From positions 1 to 64,000 of the forward strand of contig NW_006920898.1 of assembly GCF_000417875.1 (NCBI RefSeq): 64,000 bases of DNA, in the 5' to 3' direction. Within the stretch, counting starts at the first letter, position 1. Every line of letters starts with the position of its first letter. A model generated the notes under the pieces. That model did no database searches. It had not been told where the DNA came from and saw only the letters and a list, made by a program, of their open reading frames with translations. Position numbers and translations under genes: made by a program. Source of the stretch: Pseudozyma flocculosa PF-1 (lineage: Eukaryota; Basidiomycota; Ustilaginomycetes; Ustilaginales; Ustilaginaceae). Shown piece after piece: positions 9,456 to 22,785 of this stretch.

Positions 9456-11065
9456 CGACTACGAGAGCGCGCGGCTCCTAGCTGCTTGCTCGCGCACCTG
9501 CAGCTGACCCGAACCCTGTCACGGCTCTTGATTCCCTCCTCGACGTCGGTGGCTCCGGCCTCGATTGGTCCTCGTCCCTTTCTTCCGACCGTATCCACTC
9601 TGATCCGCTTTTCCCATGTCGTTCCGGTGTTCCGGCTAGCTCCCGTCCATTATCGAGGCCGATATCACGGCACGTCGCCCGACTCTGCCATCGTTGCGGC
9701 ATTGCTCGCGACCAGCTCGACGCCTCACGCGGGCGCCCTTTCTAGCTAACGGCCGCGCTCGGGTTGACCAGGATCGGACCCCTCCGTGTCCGCTCCACTC
9801 GTCGCCGCCGTCGACGTTTTTTCCCAGATCCGTTCCATAATCGGCAGTCGACATCGCCGCTCTCCAGTCTAGTTGTTTCTATCCGGTCCTCAACCTCCCC
9901 TGTACGCTTCGCGCGCCGTGTAGCTCGCCGTGCAACCCTCGAGCTCGTCAGTTTGAATGTCCCGCAACGCCGTCGACTGTCCATATCGCTCATGACTCTG
10001 TTTGAAGGCGAAGGGGGCGGCAAGGTGCGGTCAAGTGGCCAGAGCTAACCCGCCCAGGTTCCTCGTCTTCCGCGCCGGCCACAGGCCTGCCTCGGCGCCA
10101 AGAAAATCTGCCGGGCCGAAGGCAAGCTCGCTGAGATGTATGTGCAACAAGCGAGCGAGGGGGCGAGCGAGCGAGGAGGGGCGTGCGGCGTGGCAAGGCA
10201 AGCTAAGGCATAGGCAAGAACAGGCAGGGCAGGGGCAGGCAGGCATTGGGGTTGTGTGGGCTGTGACTTGGCTGTGAGATTACGCCTTCGTGCGTGGGGC
10301 GAGGCGCGGTGCTTCAACGACAGAAGCTCGGCTGGGCTGGGCTGGGCAGGTCGGCCTTTGCCTTTGCTTGCTTGCTTGCTTGCTTGCCCGCTTGCTTCCC
10401 GTCTTGTGTTCTGCATTCGGCCGTGGCTTCGGATGGCATCCGCGGCGGCCGCCGCCCAGCACCGGTTTTGCCAGGCGGGAATTCCAACGGGTCCCTCTGC
10501 GTTTGCCTTTTGGCCGCATCGGAGCTATGGCACCGCCTGCCACATCGTCGTTGTTGGATCGCAGCACCGCCTTCTAATCCACCATCACCATCGGACCCCC
10601 CCACCGCTACAACGGCACCGGCCAGCGACATCGACTGCGCTCCCATCCTCATCGCAGCGCGTCGGCCCCGTCCCAGCACCGTCACAGACTAGCAAGCTAA
10701 CCCAACAACTCATCCCTGCATCATCATCCAGGCACTCTTCGCCCTTGCCCCCGCACCACTGCATGCTCACTGCCACCCACGTCGGTACCGTCATCGCTGC
10801 TTCCACCGCCACCGCCACCGCAACCATCACTGCCGCCGCAGCAATCGCGACCGACGCCCCTGCCTCGCTTGCTCGCCGCGCCGTCGCACATGCTCCGACC
10901 TCGCGCCTATCGTCTTTAAACTCGCTACCACCTCGGTACCATCCCTGTGCCGCTGCCGCTGCTCGTGCTCACCCGAGCGTCATCGTCAGTGGTCGTGATA
11001 GCAGTTCCAACGCCCCTTGCTGTTCCCGACTCCGCCTTCCGCCCGTCGCACTCCGAGCAGCAGTC
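9456..11065. other. Intergenic region and presumed leader of the folate-synthase fusion gene
   Basis: No gene is supported here. A CTTG tetranucleotide run lies at about 10363-10394. The frame of the downstream gene is open back to 10256, with in-frame ATGs at 10433 and 10763. The encoded sequence before 11066 is Ser/Pro/His/Ala-rich and C/T-biased, so it is more likely an untranslated leader that happens to be open than protein. A longer N-terminus cannot be excluded. Confidence 0.45.
10363..10394. repeat. CTTG tetranucleotide run
   Basis: Several GCTTGCTTG units in tandem, interrupted once by CCCG, lie about 680 bp upstream of the chosen start of the fusion gene. A similar CTTG cluster occurs near 60355-60387 and 60890-60920 upstream of TLG2. 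Confidence 0.75.
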
Positions 11066-14000
11066 ATGACGGCGGCCGCCGCGTCCACGTCCGCATCAGG
11101 CCATTCCCCCAACCTGCCCGGCGGAGGGCTCGCACCCCTCCTCACCCTGCGCACTATAGCTCCCCTCCCCCTGTTCTGCATCCCGCATGGCGTGCCCAGC
11201 GACGACACGCCCATATCGTCGTTCAAGCTTGCCGTCCTCCGCATCCTCACCGGCCAGACCGTCGCCTCGTCCTCTACCAAGCCGCTGACCTTCAGCGAGG
11301 AGCTCAAGGAGAAGACCATCAACGGCTGGAGGATGGAGATGCTCATGCTCGAGCTCAGGCAGGCCGGCGGGCAGCAAGGAGCTCCTAAACCAACTGCGCA
11401 CAGCGAAGATGACGGGGTCGGCCAAGCAGAGGAACCCGTCATCGGCTTCGAGCTCCTTGATGAACACGATTGCTCACTCCTCGAGGAAGGAGACGAGATC
11501 GTTGTGCGGCTCAAGCCGGGGCATCAGCTCAAGGACCTTCAGCTGCCCGATCTTGGAACCAGGCATCGGTATTCGGCGCCCGCCGGCAGCCTGACCCGCG
11601 CCGGCACCCTTTCGGCACCGCCCCCTTATTCGGTCGCGACCCCCACCGAGCCATCCTCGCACTCGTCTTCAGTTGCAGCGCAGCCCAACGCCAACTACCA
11701 CCAACACTCGTACCAAGACTACCGCCAGGGCTTCCGCGTCGTCACTGCAAACAACGTCAGCAGCGGCAGGGCCAGGCGCGCTCCCGCTCAGGCCGCCAAT
11801 GTCGCAGTCGCTGCTGCTGGATACGGCCTGGGCTCGGCGGGGCTCGGCGGTGGCCTCAACATGGTCAGCAGCGTCGCAGCCAAGCCTGGTGGCGGCGTCC
11901 GGAAGGTCGGTGCCAGCAACAAGAAGGACAGGTCGGCCAGCGCCGGCGCCGCACAAGCGCCCAAACCTGTCCATCGGCGCCTCGCATCGTCCTCGGCAGT
12001 CGTCAAGGCCGACCCAACGCCGCCAACCTCGCCTTTGATCCCATCGTCGCCGAACCCGGCAAACCAGGCATCGCACGATGCTACCGGCCCGCGGCCAGCA
12101 TCGGGTAGCCGACGCAACTCCTCCTCCGTGGTCACACAGACCCAGCAGCAGCAGAACGGCACCGCCTCATCGTCGAGCGTTGCATTCGGCACGGGCAAGG
12201 CAGCGGGCCAGATGTCTATGCCTCTGACTGCGCTCGTCATCGGTCCTGGCGTGCAGGGCGCCGTTGGCCGCAACGCCAACAGCGCAGCCACTCCGATTGG
12301 ATCCTCGGGCGCCGCTGCCATCCAGGGCGAGGATTTCGGAAATGCGAATGCCTTCGTCGGCTTCACTGCAGCCAGTGGCGAGGTGAGAGCGAGGCCAAAA
12401 CGGCAAATGTCCAGGCACAAGAGCGAGGAAGGCAGCGACAGCATCAGCGGCGGTGGTGCAGGCTCCGAAGCGACGCACGTAACGGCGGTCGCCAAAGCGA
12501 CAGCGGCTGGTCCATCCATGAAGTCGCCGAACCCGGACAGGGCGGCCGCCGCCGATGCGGCAGAGAGGCGAGCTGCCGCTGCCAAGGTGCAGGCGGCTGG
12601 CCTCGCCACCAACAACGGAGAGAGTGGCAGCTCCGGTGACACTGCTCACACTGCACTCAGCCGACCTGCGCGAGATCGGCAAGCTTCCGGGTCGAGCAAC
12701 CGCATGCAGCCGCAAACGAAGCAACCCCAGCCGCCATCCGCTACCTCTAGGCCGACTCGTGTCGAGCTTCCAGCAGCACCTGTCCTCCCGCCGATTCAGA
12801 ACCTCGCGCCTTTCCCCAGCACGCCTACAGCTTTCCTCCTGGAGGAGAGGAAGGAGCGTGATCTACCGCCGATGCCCAGCGCCGTCGGAGCCCCTTCGCC
12901 CTCGGCCGTCAGCCGGAACTACATCAACGAAGCAAGCCAGCTGTCCGGGACTGGCCCACAGAGGCCTGGTCAGGGTGGTTTCCTCCGCAGATTTAGCTCC
13001 AAAAGCCAACAGGCAAGCTCGCCGTCGGCCGCGACACCATCGGCGACGACACCCGGCACCAACGATCCGACCTCGCCGTTGCGCGAGCACATTGACGGCG
13101 TCGCTCTTGCCGATGAGGGCGCGCTTCTGGGCGAGGCCAGCGGCGAATTGACATCATCCGCCAAGCTGACAAAGGCCGAAAGACGATACGCCGAGATCCA
13201 GCAGGGCCTGGCTAAGGAACGAGAGAGGCAGGCGGAAGCAGAGCGGCTGCGGCGAGAAGAGTACCGAGCCGCTGACGAGAAGAAGGCTAAGGAGCAGGAG
13301 AGACGCGAGATCGAAGCACGTCAAAAGGCCGAGGAGCGCAAGTGGGAGATCTGGGAAGAGGTGAGGAAGCGCCAAAAAAACGGTGCCCCTGTGGTCGTGC
13401 CCATGCCCCAGCCTGGGGCCTCTCCCTCTACAAGCGGACATGCGCCCGCGACCCGGAGAAAGAAGAGCGATACAGCGGCCGAGCCGGCTCTCGGCAGCGC
13501 GACAGGCGCGGCTGCTGACGTCGCACCGCCTCGGGCTGTGGCAGCACAGAGGATTGTGAACGGCACCGTAACGGACTCGACATCCGCGCCCGCGTCGGCT
13601 TCCGCTGCCACTCCATCCCGGGCTGTAGCCGCAACGCCGTCGACAGCGCCTCGCTCGCCTCGACGACCCGCCGTCTCAATGTCGGCGAGTACGGCCAAGG
13701 GCGGCAAAGGTGACGACGTTACGGGGCCCCGAATCGAGCTGGGCCTTGGGCGTATCACCGCGTTGCTGCACCGGCTCGGCTCGCCACACCGCGGCTTCCC
13801 CGTGATCCACGTGGCCGGGACCAACGGCAAAGGCTCGACGATTGCGTACCTCGACGCCATCCTCCGCAACGCTCTCGACATCCGCACCGGCACATTTGTA
13901 TCTCCGCACCTGGTCGAGCGCCGTGACTGTTGCCACGTCGACGGCCGCGTGATCGCCAGGGACGTCTGGCGCCTGGCGCAGGCCGATGTTCTAGAGGCCG

Positions 14001-15541
14001 ACCAAGGCCTCGACCTCCCGGCGTCGCGACGAGGGCCCAACGACGATGGCGGGCCCTTGAAAGCGTCGCCTTTCGAGCTGCTGACTGCGCAGATGTTCCA
14101 GGCCTTCTCGCTGCTGGACGACCAGTCGCGGCCCGAGATCCTCCTCGTCGAGGTAGGGCTGGGCGGGCGACTGGACGCGACCAACGTCTTCGAGCCATCG
14201 CAGGTGCTGGCCTCAGTCATCTGCCCCATCGCGCGCGACCACGAAGCGTTCCTCGGCTCGGATCTGGTCGGCATCGCGCGGGAAAAGGCCGGCATCGTCA
14301 AGGAGGGCGGACTCTGCATCGTCGCCGACCAGCGGGGCAGCGTCGATGCCGAAGATGAGGCGGACAGTGTAGCGGCAGCGCGCCGCGAGTCGATGGACCA
14401 GACCGCCTTCGGCCCACTATCGGCCGAGACCGCGGTGCTAGGGCCACGCGTGGCGGGCATTCTGGATGCCATCCGCAGCGTCTGCATCGACCGCAACGCC
14501 CGTTTCGTGAAGGGATGCGTTCCTCTCTCCCTCCTCTCGCCCTCTTCCGGTGCCAACGCTGGCAAGGAGCTCGATTCCACCAGCAAGACCGCGATGACAG
14601 CGCCACCGAGTCGGCCCGGTGCGCAGATCACCTATCGCCCCACGTTGGGTCCTACGCTGTCGCTCTCCACGTCGGGCTTCAACCCGCCGCGCACCTTTGT
14701 CGCCCACCCCGGCGACCCACCGGTCCAGGGCATGGAGATGACGGTGGAGAAGACGCGAGCGGGCATCTGCGCCTCTTCGCTGGCGATGCAGACGTTGTGG
14801 AGCATTGCCCGCGACGAACCTGCGCCGTCAGTCGCTGGCGACAGGTGGGAAGAGGTGCGAACCAAGATCATGTGGGGACTGAGGGACGACGAGCTGGCCA
14901 AGGTGCGCGTCCGCGGCGCAGTCGAGGGATCGAGATGGAGAGGGCGATGCGAGTGGATCCGCCTTTCAGCCTCGGACGCCTCTGCGCTCCCACCCAGCAC
15001 GGCCGATGGATCAAGCACTACCATCGCCGCGAATGACCGGGCAAAATGGATCCTGATGGACGGAGCGCACAACGCAGCATCGGTCCTCGCGCTGCGTGAC
15101 TACATCGACGATTGCCTCTCGCTCTCGGCCTCAACCCACCGCATTACGAGGATGAGGTGGTTGGTCTCCTTCAGTCAGGGCAAAGACTACCTCGACATGC
15201 TCGCCACCCTCTTTTCGCCCGCGAACCCCAACGGCTTCAACCGCGCGTCGGTGGCGAGGCACGAGATCGGACTCGTCGAGTTTGAACCGCCAGAGGGGAT
15301 GGCATGGGTCCGACCCGTCACGCTTTCCGAAGGGGTGGTGGGAGAGGTGGGCAGGACGGTGCAAGACGCCATCACCGGCGGAGCCGAGGTCGAGGTGACC
15401 CCGCTGCAGGACATGCACGAGGCGAGGAGGTGGCTGGTCCACGACGCTCCCTTGATCGACGATACGGCCACCATGCGGGTCGTCACCGGTAGCTTGTACC
15501 TCGTTGGCCATTTCATCCGAGACGTCGAGGCGGGTCTCTGA
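11066..15541 (+). CDS. FOL3: Long frame: unrecognised low-complexity/coiled-coil protein joined to dihydrofolate synthase (FolC/FOL3 type)
   Basis: One uninterrupted frame of 1491 aa has two parts. Residues about 1-870 are unrecognised: a small ordered N-terminal block (TIAPLPLFCIPHG...FELLDEHDCSLLEEGDEIVVRL), long Ser/Ala/Pro-rich stretches, and a charged coiled coil at about 699-769 (ERRYAEIQQGLAKERERQAE). From about 880 it is a complete Mur-ligase-fold folate synthase: IELGLGRITALLHRL, the ATP loop HVAGTNGKGST, FVSPHL, VEVGLGGRLDATN, EKAGIVKEGG and, near the end, MDGAHNAAS. AGTNGKGS rather than TGTKGKGS favours dihydrofolate synthase (adds Glu to dihydropteroate) over folylpolyglutamate synthase. 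An in-frame ATG at 13679, just before the enzyme, could be its own start (620 aa). This may therefore be a fusion or two tightly packed genes. The start at 11066 was chosen because ordered sequence begins there. Confidence 0.8.
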   Translation: MTAAAASTSASGHSPNLPGGGLAPLLTLRTIAPLPLFCIPHGVPSDDTPISSFKLAVLRILTGQTVASSSTKPLTFSEELKEKTINGWRMEMLMLELRQAGGQQGAPKPTAHSEDDGVGQAEEPVIGFELLDEHDCSLLEEGDEIVVRLKPGHQLKDLQLPDLGTRHRYSAPAGSLTRAGTLSAPPPYSVATPTEPSSHSSSVAAQPNANYHQHSYQDYRQGFRVVTANNVSSGRARRAPAQAANVAVAAAGYGLGSAGLGGGLNMVSSVAAKPGGGVRKVGASNKKDRSASAGAAQAPKPVHRRLASSSAVVKADPTPPTSPLIPSSPNPANQASHDATGPRPASGSRRNSSSVVTQTQQQQNGTASSSSVAFGTGKAAGQMSMPLTALVIGPGVQGAVGRNANSAATPIGSSGAAAIQGEDFGNANAFVGFTAASGEVRARPKRQMSRHKSEEGSDSISGGGAGSEATHVTAVAKATAAGPSMKSPNPDRAAAADAAERRAAAAKVQAAGLATNNGESGSSGDTAHTALSRPARDRQASGSSNRMQPQTKQPQPPSATSRPTRVELPAAPVLPPIQNLAPFPSTPTAFLLEERKERDLPPMPSAVGAPSPSAVSRNYINEASQLSGTGPQRPGQGGFLRRFSSKSQQASSPSAATPSATTPGTNDPTSPLREHIDGVALADEGALLGEASGELTSSAKLTKAERRYAEIQQGLAKERERQAEAERLRREEYRAADEKKAKEQERREIEARQKAEERKWEIWEEVRKRQKNGAPVVVPMPQPGASPSTSGHAPATRRKKSDTAAEPALGSATGAAADVAPPRAVAAQRIVNGTVTDSTSAPASASAATPSRAVAATPSTAPRSPRRPAVSMSASTAKGGKGDDVTGPRIELGLGRITALLHRLGSPHRGFPVIHVAGTNGKGSTIAYLDAILRNALDIRTGTFVSPHLVERRDCCHVDGRVIARDVWRLAQADVLEADQGLDLPASRRGPNDDGGPLKASPFELLTAQMFQAFSLLDDQSRPEILLVEVGLGGRLDATNVFEPSQVLASVICPIARDHEAFLGSDLVGIAREKAGIVKEGGLCIVADQRGSVDAEDEADSVAAARRESMDQTAFGPLSAETAVLGPRVAGILDAIRSVCIDRNARFVKGCVPLSLLSPSSGANAGKELDSTSKTAMTAPPSRPGAQITYRPTLGPTLSLSTSGFNPPRTFVAHPGDPPVQGMEMTVEKTRAGICASSLAMQTLWSIARDEPAPSVAGDRWEEVRTKIMWGLRDDELAKVRVRGAVEGSRWRGRCEWIRLSASDASALPPSTADGSSTTIAANDRAKWILMDGAHNAASVLALRDYIDDCLSLSASTHRITRMRWLVSFSQGKDYLDMLATLFSPANPNGFNRASVARHEIGLVEFEPPEGMAWVRPVTLSEGVVGEVGRTVQDAITGGAEVEVTPLQDMHEARRWLVHDAPLIDDTATMRVVTGSLYLVGHFIRDVEAGL

Positions 15542-15725
15542 ATGAGGCACTCATGCCAATATCCGCGCCTCAGGGCGAGACTTTGCAATCTCAGCCTCGC
15601 TCGCAGATGCACAAACATTCACGTCGACCGTCCTGCCGATCGATTGCTCTGGAGAGATTTCTTCGTGGCATTACTCTGGGCGTCGGCATAAAGGTCAGCA
15701 GAAGGGAGGCACTGGTTTCGACAAA

Positions 15726-18312
<2,587 letters not shown>

Positions 18313-21300
18313 ATGGAGGCCATGCGTAGAAAAATAACGGCCGATCAGATGGCCCTGATCGAAAAGGCAAAGCAGGAGCACAACCAGAGGCAGAAGCAGG
18401 ACCCAGACGCCCCCGCCAGTACATGGAACCCCGAAATCACCTCGATCGCACCGCGCAACAAGCACGCCGCCCCTCCCAAGGTCAAGCTATACCAGCCCGC
18501 CATCAACATCCCCCCGCCCTCTGGCTCCAAAACCGGCCCCATCTCCACCACAGCATCGGGCGGTGTACCTCCTTCCGATCCTCGACCTCCCAAAGTGCCA
18601 CCGGCATCCGCTGCGACCCCTTCCCCCAGCTCCACCGGTGCCGGTGCTTCTGGCGCATACAAGCCCTTCAAGCCGGCCACCAAAATCGTTCCTGGCCATG
18701 CTCCCTTCCCCGCCTCCAACACCGCAGGACTCTCGACCCTCGAGCCCTTTGCCAACTCGATGCCCCCCCACCTCGCCGTTGCGGGCCCCTCGGCCTTGCC
18801 CTTCGCGCAGGGCGGCGACCCTGGCGTCGAGGGCGACGTCCTCGACGAGCCCGAGCCTTCGGCCTTCGGTGGCCCCACGATCTCTTCCGAGGATAGGGAC
18901 AAGCAGCTTCAAGATATGGTCGCGCACATGGTCAACGTCATCGACGTCGACATCTCAAAGGCCAAAGTCGACGGCATGAAGTGCATGCTCCTCCCGCACC
19001 AGATCCAGGGCGTGCAGTGGATGAAGGAGCGCGAGATGGGCAAGTACAAGGGCGGAATACTGGCAGACTCTATGGGACTAGGCAAGACGGTGCAGATGCT
19101 TGCGCTCGTCGTCAGCAACCGCCCGGGACAGGAGGGCGCCTCGATCGACAATGTTGCTCCCGACACGCCCGTCAAGAAGCGTGGTCCCAAGCCAAAGTAC
19201 GCACCCCCGACCAAGGCTGCCAGCGGAACGGCGGCGACGGCGGCAGCAGCAGCAGCCAGGGCCCAGGTCAAGGGCAAAGGAACGCTCATCATTGCGCCGC
19301 TCGCCGTCGTCAAGCAGTGGGAGCGAGAGGTCCTCGAAAAGACCGATGCTGGCCTCACCGTCTACGTCCACCACGGTCCCAAGCGAGCTAAATCGGCTGC
19401 TGAGCTCGCCAGGTACGACGTCGTCGTGACGACCTACCCCACCGCCTCGAGCGAGTTCGCCAGCTTCATTGCGGGCAGGGACGCAGCCGCCAAGAAGCAG
19501 CTCGATTCGTCTGACTCGGAGGAGCTCGACGAAAGTTCCGATGGCGCTTCGGACTCTGATTCGGACGACGCCTACGGTCGAGGCACCGGCTCGCGGCGCA
19601 AGAGGGTGCCTGCAAAGGGCAAGAAGGTCGCGCCTCCTGCCAAGAAAGACAAGGCTTGTCCGCTCTTCGAGACCGATTGGCTCAGGGTCGTGCTGGGTGA
19701 GTGCTGGACAAACAGCGGCAGTTCGCGGTAGCGAATTGCCGCCCTCAATCTCTTGCCCCTTCTGACCTCGCTGCGCTTCCTCGTCCCACGTTCTCGCAGA
19801 CGAAGCGCAGAACATCAAGAACCACACGGCAAAGTGCTCCAAGGCCTGCTTCAGCTTGTCGAGTCGGGCGCACAGCAGGTGGTGCCTCACCGGTACGCCC
19901 ATCCAGAACGACAGCTACGAGCTCTTCAGCTTGATCCACTTCCTCCGTATCGCGCCCTTCGACGACTACAAGCATTTCAAGAAGCTCATCGGAGACCCGC
20001 TCAAATCCAGGTGAGTACAGATGGTCAATTCTTCTCACATGCGGCTTGCCCGAAGGTTGCGACCGCTAAGCGCCCTTCTCGCCTGTAACATCCCGCAATC
20101 TCGACGATCGGGTTTTGATGTCCGCAGCAACCAGAACCGCGTCAACTGGGGCATGAAGCGTCTCTGCATCGTTCTGCAAACGATCATGCTGCGTCGAACC
20201 AAGGACGCGACGTATGAGGGCAAGCCCATCCTCCAGCTCCCGGATCGGGAAGTTGAGGTGGTCAGCTGCGACTTTGACGACCCAGAGGAGAGGGCCTTCT
20301 ACGCCGAGCTCGAGTCGACCATCCGCAAAAACAAGTCCGAAGCCGAAGCGAGGGAGGAAAAGAACAGCACGCTCGCCGACCTGGTGATGCTTCTCCGCCT
20401 GAGGCAGGGTGAGTGGATGCGACGAACGCCAGCCAGGGAGAGTCGCTGCTGACTCGGATACACTCCGCCCTCGCCATCTCCAACGTGCCTCCGTTGACAC
20501 ATCCCGCAAACATCGCGACGCTCAACAGCGTGCAGTCATCCCACCCTGACCATGTCAAAGACGGCCGATAAGGACGCGATTACAGCACCCGTGGCCAGTA
20601 CCATGGGAGCGTCCCCCGGCGGGGATGCCGCTGCCGATGGCGAAGACGATGGCGATGAACTCGCCGCGATGTTCTCGTCGCTCGCCGTCGCCAAAAAGCT
20701 TTGCGAGAGGTGCCAGGCGCCCCTCCGTCCGACATCAAAGAGCCTCTGTGACTCGTGCGGGGAGGCGGCCCAGAAAATGAAGGGCGCCAACTGGACAGCC
20801 GAAAAGGGTTCAACAAAGATCCGTATGATGCTCAAGATCCTCGACGAGATCCGCCAGGGTGACAAGGCCGAGAAGACGATCATCTTCAGCCAGTTTACGT
20901 CTTTCCTGGACCTCGTCGAGCCGTTCTTGGTCACGCACAGGTACAACTTCGTCCGATGTGAGTTTGCGAGCCTGCCCATGCGGTCGGCCCCTTGGCTTCA
21001 CGCTGACACGCCCCTGCCGTTGCCGTGCGTCGGCGCCTGTTCAACACCAGACGATGGTCAGATGCGACCCGAAGAGCGCGAAAGGAGCCTCGAGCGCATC
21101 CGCTCCGATCCCGCCGTCACCGTCATCCTCATCTCGTTCAAAGCTGGCGCCACCGGTCTCAACCTGACCTGCTGCTCCAGGGTGGTCCTGATGGACCTCT
21201 GGTGGAACCCGCAGATCGAAGAGCAGGCATTCGACAGAGCCCACCGGTGCGTCCGCAGCTCCTTCCCTCTTGCCAGACGATGGAGGTCGCTTGAACGCAG

Positions 21301-21644
21301 GCTGACGCTTCCGCCCTGCTGCATCTGGCCGGACTTCTGCAGACTGGGACAGCAGCGAGATGTCAAGATTTACAAGCTGAGCATCACCAAGACGGTCGAG
21401 GAGCGAATCCTCGACCTCCAGGTGGGTCCCGAGCTCGTCTCTTTGACCGACCCGTTGCGCGCCCGATCATTAGCTGACGCCTCCACTGATTCGGCCCGTC
21501 TGGCGACAAACACAGGACAAGAAGCGCAGCCTGGCGAAGGCTGCGCTAGAGGGTAGCAAGATGACCAAGGCCAATCGCTTGGATAAGACGGAGCTGATGT
21601 ACCTCTTTAATGGCGGACCGCGCGAGGGCAGGAAGGGCGGCTGA
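18313..21644 (+). CDS. SNF2-family DNA-dependent ATPase, Rad5/Rad16-like (Uls1/Rrp1/Rrp2 type)
   Basis: Seven exons (18313-19696, 19800-20010, 20128-20408, 20529-20957, 21051-21246, 21343-21421, 21516-21644) encode 902 aa; the six introns are 93-120 nt and all phases close. The N-terminal ~210 residues are Pro/Ser-rich. The ATPase shows LLPHQIQGVQWM, Walker A ADSMGLGKT, IIAPLAVVKQW, motif II LDEAQNIKN, LTGTPIQN, IMLRRTKD, then the second lobe IIFSQFT, SFKAGATGLNLT, DLWWNPQIEEQAFDRAHRLGQQRDV. Such proteins translocate on DNA and remodel nucleosomes or displace proteins during repair. Where Rad5/Rad16 relatives carry a RING finger, this protein has only a four-Cys motif (CERCQ...CDSC, fourth exon). 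Acidic Ser/Asp stretches (near 19500-19575) interrupt the first lobe. Start at 18313 is the first ATG of the frame. It converges on the next gene, 226 bp away. Confidence 0.92.
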
Positions 21645-21870
21645 GGATGCCGTAGAGCCCCAAGCCCCGTGGTCGTCGCCTCGAGCCGGCGAAGCCACCC
21701 AGATATAGAACGTCGAAAGATGATGTTTTCAGCAGAACACGGTAGCCACCGCCCAGCAGATGAGACGACGATAATCCCTGAGCGAGTGAGAAGGTGATCG
21801 ACGATGACGAGTCGGACGTCTGAGCGTCGCGAGGTCCGGTCGACGTACCACTCGGCGGCGCCGACAGCGT

Positions 21871-22785
21871 TTAGCGATACGACCTATTTGACCTGGACGA
21901 GGCCCTCCTCTTGCCCCTGCCCCTCTCCGCCCCGCGTGGCCACGACAAGGGTCTGGGGCGGATGTCCCTGTCAATCGAGTCGGCTGGGTCTGTGGCGTAT
22001 CCACCGAACCTACCGCTGCTCGCTCCGGGACCACCGTGCGCCCAGTAACCGGCGTCTTCGTCCCAAGTACGACTGCCCGCCGCGCCGCCCGGCTGGCTGA
22101 GGCTTTCCCATTGCTCCTTGACGGCTCTTCCTTCGGGGCTGTGCCAGAAGCCCCTGGCCTCCCAGTCGTTGACGAACTCCATGAATTCGTGGGCGCTCAT
22201 CTTGTCCATGTCCCTGTGATAGAGGTGCCGAAGGGTGTACCGGTACAGCTCGAGCTTGCGAGCCAGTTCAGCGTCGTTGAGGTTTTCCAGAACGTCTCCG
22301 AGATCGTGGATGTCCTCTTGCAGCTGCGAGCCGGTACGGTGCACGGGGACCTGGGCGGCGCTGTGGTAAGGCAGCACCTGGGTGGATGTTGGGGTGCTGA
22401 TGACGACGGCCGAGTGGGCGTCGCCGTCCGGCTGTACCGACCTCTGTCCGACAGCGACGCCCTGTTTGGCCCAGAAGCTCTTGAGCGTGGCCAGCTTGCC
22501 CCGCTGCTTGGCCTCGCGTGAGGTGAAGGCGATTGCCTGTGCCAGCTCCTCGCCGAGCCTTGCAACGGCCTCAGGATCCTCGACCTTCTTTTTGGCGATG
22601 AGCGCGGCTAGCTCCATGGGATCCGTGATGGGTGGTGCGTGCCAGATCTGCTTGAGGCCCGACCATACCCTCTCCAGGCCATTTTGTCCTTGTGCGCTTG
22701 TCGAATGGACAAGGAGGGAGAGCACCAGCAAGGTGGCGAGAAACAAGGAGGTGCAACCGCCTCGGATGCCGAGTGGACGTCGCAT
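21871..22785 (-). CDS. Secreted protein of unknown function (304 aa)
   Basis: The product is not recognised. It opens with MRRPLGIRGG, then a hydrophobic segment (about 12-30, LFLATLLVLSLLVHS) ending TSAQ, a good secretory signal peptide. The mature part has no cysteine. It contains a likely helical segment (PMELAALIAKKKVEDPEAVA), a second conserved-looking block (LGDVLENLNDAELARKLELYR, HRDMDKMSAHEFMEFVNDWE), Trp residues, a Gly-rich stretch and a strongly basic Arg/Ser tail. The start is the ATG at 22785; the frame extends upstream only from a TTG. It could be a small secreted or vacuolar protein; effector status is speculation. It lies tail to tail with the SNF2 gene. Confidence 0.75.
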   Translation of the reverse strand: MRRPLGIRGGCTSLFLATLLVLSLLVHSTSAQGQNGLERVWSGLKQIWHAPPITDPMELAALIAKKKVEDPEAVARLGEELAQAIAFTSREAKQRGKLATLKSFWAKQGVAVGQRSVQPDGDAHSAVVISTPTSTQVLPYHSAAQVPVHRTGSQLQEDIHDLGDVLENLNDAELARKLELYRYTLRHLYHRDMDKMSAHEFMEFVNDWEARGFWHSPEGRAVKEQWESLSQPGGAAGSRTWDEDAGYWAHGGPGASSGRFGGYATDPADSIDRDIRPRPLSWPRGAERGRGKRRASSRSNRSYR

